From Gracilaria gracilis (Eukaryota > Rhodophyta > Florideophyceae > Gracilariales > Gracilariaceae), in contig JARGSG010000195.1 of NCBI GenBank assembly GCA_030374805.1, positions 372,001-436,000 on the forward strand: a DNA stretch of 64,000 nucleotides, written 5' to 3'. Shown here one piece after another: positions 59,375 through 64,000 of the stretch. The notes below the pieces were generated by a model. It had not been told where the DNA came from, did no database searches, and saw nothing but the letters and a program-made list of their open reading frames with translations. Numbering within the stretch: position 1 is the stretch's first letter; every line of letters begins with the position of its first letter. A program made the translations under genes and the position numbers.

Positions 59375-59610
59375 GAATGTGGTGCAAGGTGCGTAGTTGA
59401 GATGTTGAATAAATACATCGTGATGTTGATGACTGAGTGTGTGTCCTCGTCAAAATAGAGTTTTCTCTCTGTCTTTACCTTTCATACTACTCTAAAACTA
59501 CTCTGGGGAAGACAAACACAGTCTGTCTACGTTTGTAGTTACCCATTGCAGTAGTCTCTGGAAAGTTGCCACCCACGCAGTTGGGCTGGCGCCTGATATG
59601 GCTACAGTTG
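59375..59610 (+). repeat. Diverged fragment of dispersed repeat A
   Basis: Matches the middle of 16569-17172: GTGATGTTGATGACTGAG, then the CTCGTCAAAA block, ACAGTCTGT..., TAGTTACCC.TTGCAGTAGT and CCACCCACGCA. It is shorter and less alike than the pair that flanks element 1. Confidence 0.75.
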
Positions 59611-59855
59611 TCTACAGGCAAAGAGGTGTAGCGCTCGGGTGTTGGGAAGCAGGGCAGACTTTTTGTACCGGTCTGTCTCTTGCAAGGCGAGAGCACCACA
59701 CAAACGTCATTTATGCGCAGTGCAGCGCCCGGCACAGAGCAATACGCCGGTGGCTTGCACTGGCAAAATGAATTGCGTGACCGTCCAGGGCGGCGTTCTG
59801 CCGGCCGTAGGTCAAGTAGGCGCGCACTTTGCTCCGTATCGTTCGCCTTCACTCG

Positions 59856-59936
59856 CGCGCTACATAGGAGCATCACCTAGGGCGCGCTACATTGTAGCAT
59901 CGCCTGGGGTGCCCAAAATGATATCATCCCCTGGGT
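59856..59936. repeat. Three degenerate 27-bp tandem units
   Basis: Units at 59856, 59883 and 59910 share the pattern ...ATCRCCTRGGG at their ends (CGCGCTACATAGGAGCATCA... and CGCGCTACATTGTAGCATCG... are the best matched). 27 bp is nine codons, but no supported gene covers it. Confidence 0.6.
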
Positions 59937-60881
59937 GCGCTGTTTCTGGCCGCCATGGTTTGTGCACATGCTCCGTCTTTTCCTCCGCGCTCTGCCGCTC
60001 TTCTATCACGCGCACGCTCAACTACTCACGCCTTCAACTATGGCGAGTGGCGCGTAGCGGATTCCAAGGCTCGCCTGCTTGTAGGTATGTTGTAGCTAAG
60101 GCTTTGCGCACGCATTTTATCGAAGACAATTGTCTAAGTGATGGTCTCCCAGGTGTGTAGACGCTGTTGTGGCTCAAAAAACGATGAGACTCGAACAGCA
60201 TAGAGAACCATGACTTGTTCACTTATTTGTACATATGCTTTGTACAAAGACTTAACGTCATGCTGTATGATGAGAAAGTCTTTCCATTGTTCGTAATCGT
60301 CTACCTTGTTACAATTCTATGAGAACTCTACGGTGACTGTCATCATTTTCTAATGGGTGCATTCTGCTTTGACTTTCTCAACTCCTGGTCCAATACATGC
60401 TGAGAACCGGTATTTTTACCCTTGGTGGCTCTCGATAGTAAGATGCCTTCTACGGTATACCATGCATCTGCGAAGGGTGCTTATTTTTCTTGGATGTATG
60501 ATACCCCCCATATGAAAAACGTCTTCAGTTCTTGATAGAAGGCATGTCAATTGGTCGGATAGGTTGTTCGATCGCGCAATTCCGCCGTCTTTTCACGCTT
60601 CGCTCGTCTGCCTGTTCGCTCTTGGGCGCATACCTTCGCAGTACGCATAGGTACTTTCTTGTGGGACTTTTAGTGGTGTCCTATCTCGCGCTCTTGTGCC
60701 CTGCTGGTATTTTTTCGAATTGAATTAGCCTACGCTGCAGAGGTGAGGGAATATTTTTCAAAGATCCGATCGTTGTCGTGCGAGGTTAGGGGTTTAATTG
60801 CGAGGATCCGTTCTACATCGATCGCCTGGGTCCTTCGATTGGGTCAGGGTCATCTCAAGTTCACAGATTCCCCACCAGTAG

Positions 60882-61487
60882 CGGACTGGTGAAGTTGAAG
60901 AAGTTGAAGAAGTCTTTGAAGAAGAAGAAAAGTTCCTATCCCGTACGTCGCGATATCCTTATCTCGTAGAAGAAGGTTGTTCATACACTCTTCTCCATTA
61001 CTCCCCGGACGCTGTGGGGCAAAAGCCCTCACACGAACGGAGAAACTACCAGCGTGAGCGGAGATGCACCCAAGGTGCAATTCTTTTACCAGAGTCCTAC
61101 CATCCTCACCATCTGAGGCACATCTGGAATTCCGGCGGATCTGAAGAAGAAGACGAGTACTCCCGCGCCATATATTTAAAAGGTGGCGACTCTGTATCTT
61201 TGTTCATCAGCCTTGGAAAGGACAAGAACAGGATTGAATTTGGTACTGGAGAAGTACGTGGCGTGGGGCCTGCTGGTGATACCGGGAAGGGGCTCTGCCG
61301 TTTGCTGCATGGCCATCTTCTAAGCGCCACTGCCTTAGAAGGTGAGGATTTGGTGGTTATCTGGAGGACGAATATTTCAAGTCATCTACACGCGAAGTAC
61401 CCTTACCGTTTCCAAGGTCCGAGGATCCCCCGAGTAAGCTCGCCGAATTGTTTTTGGCTTGGTTGTATGCCTGGGATACTTCGATGA
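60882..61487 (+). CDS. Upstream part of the ParB-like cluster, unknown protein
   Basis: A continuous open frame of about 200 codons without an ATG. It starts right after an acceptor-like CCACCAGTAG and reads VEEVEEVFEEEEKFLSRTSR, then CSYTLLHYSPDAVGQKPSHE, AIYLKGGDSVSLFISLGKDK, LHGHLLSATALEGEDLVVIW and THISSH-like NISSHLHAKYPYRFQ. It looks coding by composition but matches nothing I know. It may be an internal exon joined to the ParB-like frame (donor-like sites near 61340), or part of a decayed gene, since coding-like sequence moves between frames around 61400-61630. Confidence 0.45.
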   Translation, partial: RTGEVEEVEEVFEEEEKFLSRTSRYPYLVEEGCSYTLLHYSPDAVGQKPSHERRNYQRERRCTQGAILLPESYHPHHLRHIWNSGGSEEEDEYSRAIYLKGGDSVSLFISLGKDKNRIEFGTGEVRGVGPAGDTGKGLCRLLHGHLLSATALEGEDLVVIWRTNISSHLHAKYPYRFQGPRIPRVSSPNCFWLGCMPGILR

Positions 61488-61629
61488 TGGCCTCAATTGA
61501 GATTCCGCAGAGTCCCACTTCACACCGCACTCCACACCCTGCGGCCGAGAATCGTCAGCCTCATAGCCTGAGAGTGAAGATGTTGAGGAGGTCAAAGAAT
61601 CGGCTAAGCATTCCTCTAAAACCGCCTAG

Positions 61630-63399
61630 CTCCAGTCTCCACCAACGAAAGGAAGAAGAGGAGAAGGTTTTGAAGGGATAAAGAAACCAGTGGGAGCAAT
61701 TGAGAGGGTTAACATCGTGGATGACTCCGATGACGATGTTGTGGAGGTTATTGGGACTAGTAAGGCTTCCCTGGGTGGACCTGAGGGGGATTTGTTCGAT
61801 GAAGGAGATAGAGTTCCGTCGGATGAGGTGGACACCACGCTGCCACTACCGAAGATATCCCTCGCCGACTATGTTCAGCAGCGGTTGACGACGAATATCG
61901 AGATGATTGAAACCATGAATAAGACGGTTCGCAGTGTGGACCTGGCACACAAGAAGGCCACGAAGATGACGTGCCGCAACTTTGGTTGGCATTCCTTCGC
62001 CGGTTCGATTGCCGTTACACTTGTAGCGGATTTGGATGCGAGTGACATCGTTGACGGGAGACTTGTGCTGCCTGTAACAATTATAGACGGATATCACCGA
62101 TTTCTTGTGTTACAGGATCTGCGTGAGGAAGGAGGGAAGTGGAAGGATATAGTGAAGTCGCTGGATGTTTTGTTATGGACGAAGAAGGTTGGTAATCCAA
62201 TGGTCATGAATGAAGTGCTAGGACTTGGCAATCTCCTGAGCGAGATGAGCTCCAATGTTCTGAAGATGTCTTTCGCAGACAAGCTTCACAGCACGGTGTC
62301 CTTCGTTGAAAAAATCATTGACGAAGGAGGAGGGGATGTGAGGAAGATGACGCCGAAACAGATAGCGGGCGCGTTGAAAAGAAGTGGGGTTATCGGGGAC
62401 TATAGTATGCGTCACCTGAATCGCTGTGCGGCACTGGCTCTGAAGTTTGTGCAGAGCGAGGGGCTTCTCCAATTCTTTGAGAAGGTGTGTGAGGAGGGGC
62501 CGCCGCTGACGCTCACACATGTGTCCAGTGACCTCCTTATGGGACTCGCAGATGGGGAATTCCGTTTCGTCTCCCGTTGCTTGCAATGGCATGCGCGACT
62601 AAGAATGTTCTCTGCAGGGAGGACGGGCCGTTTTGAGGATATGAGGAAGCACTTCTTTCAGTGTGCAATTGGTATGTTTAAGCTTTGCAACATGAATGCG
62701 AAGAAAAAAAAGAGGACAGTCGAGGAAGTGATGCAGACGGTTCTCAAGATTGGAGGAAAGGGGGTATCTGTCATGGAATATCTCGTGAAGAAAACAGCCA
62801 AAATGGAGCTCGCGGGAGCAAAACGTTTGTGGAACGGGATGGTGTATATGAGGGTGAAGACTGCAGGTAGCACGCTGGAACAACACTTCAAAGTACCGCT
62901 GCGAATTTCAGAAGAGGAGAAGGTTGTAGAGGAGGTTATTGAAGAGGTTGTGGAACCGGAGGGGACGCCCAGGGCTCTATCTGCTGAGGTGGAGAGAGAT
63001 CCCATGGTGGTGGAAAGCCCTGAACCGGAACCACCGGTGTTAAGAAGTAGCACACGATGTAAAGTGGTTCCGGGTCACTTCAGAGAAGAGGAGGTTGAAC
63101 GGTTTGTGGGCAAGAAGAGGAAAACGAAGAAGAGAACTTCTGTGGTGCTTACTGACGACGAGGATGAAGATGATGTGCAATCTGCCCCGAAGCGAGGAAG
63201 GAAGGGAACGGTGAACACATCTTCTGTGGACATACCTTTCGAGGTTGTAAACCTGTTCAGGAAAATGACGAGGACAGCATTGAAGAAGTTTTTTAAAGAG
63301 CAGAAAATCAATGTGATGTCGTCCAGTGAGGGCGAGGAGAGAAGTGATAGTGGTGAGAAGGATAGTGGATTGGTTGGGGATGAACCGGGGGGGAGGTGA
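61630..63399 (+). CDS. ParB/sulfiredoxin-like domain protein of unknown function
   Basis: About 589 codons, open from an acceptor-like CCGCCTAG at 61622-61629; the first in-frame ATG is 61903. Acidic N-terminus (DDSDDDVVEV). Then a ParB/Srx-type core: MTCRNFGWHSFAGSIAVTLV, LVLPVTIIDGYHRFLVLQDL with the DGYHR motif in the place of the ParB GeRR/Srx GCHR nucleotide-binding loop, then KSLDVLLWTKKVGNPMVMNE. A helical region follows (VRKMTPKQIAGALKRSGVIG). The tail is charged with nuclear-type basic clusters (KRKTKKRTSVVLTDDEDEDD). ParB-fold proteins bind CTP or ATP or cut DNA; eukaryotic ones are few and often tied to mobile DNA. The next ORF overlaps its end. Confidence 0.55.
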   Translation, partial: LQSPPTKGRRGEGFEGIKKPVGAIERVNIVDDSDDDVVEVIGTSKASLGGPEGDLFDEGDRVPSDEVDTTLPLPKISLADYVQQRLTTNIEMIETMNKTVRSVDLAHKKATKMTCRNFGWHSFAGSIAVTLVADLDASDIVDGRLVLPVTIIDGYHRFLVLQDLREEGGKWKDIVKSLDVLLWTKKVGNPMVMNEVLGLGNLLSEMSSNVLKMSFADKLHSTVSFVEKIIDEGGGDVRKMTPKQIAGALKRSGVIGDYSMRHLNRCAALALKFVQSEGLLQFFEKVCEEGPPLTLTHVSSDLLMGLADGEFRFVSRCLQWHARLRMFSAGRTGRFEDMRKHFFQCAIGMFKLCNMNAKKKKRTVEEVMQTVLKIGGKGVSVMEYLVKKTAKMELAGAKRLWNGMVYMRVKTAGSTLEQHFKVPLRISEEEKVVEEVIEEVVEPEGTPRALSAEVERDPMVVESPEPEPPVLRSSTRCKVVPGHFREEEVERFVGKKRKTKKRTSVVLTDDEDEDDVQSAPKRGRKGTVNTSSVDIPFEVVNLFRKMTRTALKKFFKEQKINVMSSSEGEERSDSGEKDSGLVGDEPGGR

Positions 63400-63763
63400 A
63401 GGAGGAATGCGTAGCTTTGAGGATAACAATCCGGATGTTCTCCCGAAGGGGATGAAGACAGCTGGGGAGTACACCGGGGGATTGGATATGTCGAGGACGA
63501 ATATGGTGAGTGCACTGCCGAGTGAGTTGCCGGGAGGAAAGAATGCTGTGAAACACCAGCACCCGTGGATGGATATGCTTCAACTACGAAAGCAGCATAG
63601 GGCGGGGTGTTTAAAGGTGGACGATTTGAGAGCGGTGCATCACGCGGTGTACTGGCATGCTGCCTGGAATAAGCACAAGGAACTGGGGACTGCGAAGGAA
63701 CCAGTTCTTGGGGTGAAGCTGCCGTTGAAAGGAAAGCCGAAAGGGGAGGAAGAGGCTCTTTGA
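63380..63763 (+). CDS. Small ORF overlapping the ParB-like gene end
   Basis: 127 aa from the ATG at 63380 (MNRGGGEGGMRSFEDNNPDV), overlapping the preceding stop by 20 bp in another frame. Contents: PWMDMLQLRKQHRAGCLKVD, AVHHAVYWHAAWNKHKELGT. No domain recognised. The next frame (63764) begins directly after it in the same phase, so the two may be parts of one gene. Confidence 0.4.
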   Translation: MNRGGGEGGMRSFEDNNPDVLPKGMKTAGEYTGGLDMSRTNMVSALPSELPGGKNAVKHQHPWMDMLQLRKQHRAGCLKVDDLRAVHHAVYWHAAWNKHKELGTAKEPVLGVKLPLKGKPKGEEEAL

Positions 63764-63940
63764 ATGGCGGTGATGGAGAGGGATGACCTCGCGCGAGAGT
63801 ATTATGCCGCGAAGAGAATGGAGTTGATGGAGAGAGGATTCTGTGTGCTGGAAGAATTTGGAAGTGACGAAGGCATGTCAGATGAGGCGAAGAAGAGGGG
63901 GGTGGTGTTGGATGAAGATGTGACAGACAGTATGTTGTAG
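63764..63940 (+). CDS. Small ORF after the previous one
   Basis: 58 aa, MAVMERDDLAREYYAAKRME..., a charged helix-like protein. It abuts the ORF before it with no gap and in the same phase. Coding-like sequence (DFLEQPDFNFEENRKG) goes on to the window edge, so the gene may continue beyond it. Confidence 0.35.
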   Translation: MAVMERDDLAREYYAAKRMELMERGFCVLEEFGSDEGMSDEAKKRGVVLDEDVTDSML

Positions 63941-64000
63941 TTCTTTCACAAGGATTTCTTGGAACAGCCGGACTTTAATTTCGAGGAGAACCGCAAGGGA

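Larger units (their letters stand above)
58793..60881. other. Repeat-rich gap without a supported gene
   Basis: It holds a 14-base G run (58895-58908), a diverged piece of repeat A (about 59375-59610) and a 27-bp tandem repeat (59856-59936). The plus frame at 59639-60160 crosses that tandem repeat and has no domain. Sequence from about 60750 on shows coding-like bias that leads into the ParB-like cluster. Confidence 0.45.

Noticed and set aside
59856-59936. Tandem units considered as a CRISPR-like array
   Set aside because: Units abut with no spacers, and the genome is nuclear.
59639-60160. 173-codon plus frame
   Set aside because: Runs through a 27-bp tandem repeat and a GC-rich stretch; no protein signal beyond the repeat.

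Overview
The window is nuclear DNA of a eukaryote with compact, intron-poor genes and a dense load of transposable elements. Complex I, cytosolic ribosome, spliceosome and nucleolar genes exclude a prokaryote. Single-exon or two-exon genes with introns of 55 to 126 bp, short gaps between genes and large nested Ty3/gypsy clusters fit a florideophyte red alga such as Chondrus crispus. That placement is inference; nothing here names the species.

Gene-rich left part (1-15,300). In order: the spliceosomal factor PRPF31 (minus, cut by the window edge), a 2-oxoglutarate/Fe(II) oxygenase-like protein (plus, one 55-bp intron), the PP1 regulator SDS22/PPP1R7 (minus), the pre-60S export factor NOC2 (plus), ribosomal protein eL30/RPL30 (minus, one intron), a small complex I NDUFB3-like subunit (plus), a BTB-BACK protein with a MATH/TRAF-like tail (minus) and a ChaC gamma-glutamylcyclotransferase (minus, one intron). 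Three of them (NOC2, RPL30, SDS22) serve ribosome production or basic cell growth. They are housekeeping neighbours, not a pathway cluster.

Transposon-rich part (16,500-58,500). Element 1 (Ty3/gypsy, plus, 17,173-24,605) has 390-bp LTRs and lies between two copies of an unrelated ~605-bp dispersed repeat. It carries a zinc-finger ORF before gag and two related unknown ORFs after pol. Element 2 (Ty3/gypsy, minus, from 25,212 to beyond 46,670) carries a third member of that post-pol family. Two DUF7869-like TIR DNA transposons, a 367-bp foldback element and all of element 3 have inserted into it. Element 3 (chromodomain Ty3/gypsy, minus, 33,667-46,339, 5-bp target duplication) holds a 1,043-bp AT-rich palindrome-ended element and an antisense gene between pol and the 3' LTR. 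Its 3' LTR appears overwritten by a copy of the 5' LTR plus flanking host sequence. Element 4 (Ty3/gypsy, minus, about 47,866-52,610) and a Copia element (minus, about 53,725-58,240) follow. All these retroelements are broken fossils.

Right end (58,500-64,000). A possible small zinc-finger ORF and a repeat-rich gap lead into a plus-strand cluster (60,882 to the edge) whose main protein has a ParB/sulfiredoxin-like DGYHR motif followed by helices and a charged nuclear-type tail, with tightly packed small ORFs behind it. I do not recognise this cluster. It and the post-pol ORF family are the best candidates for undescribed biology here.
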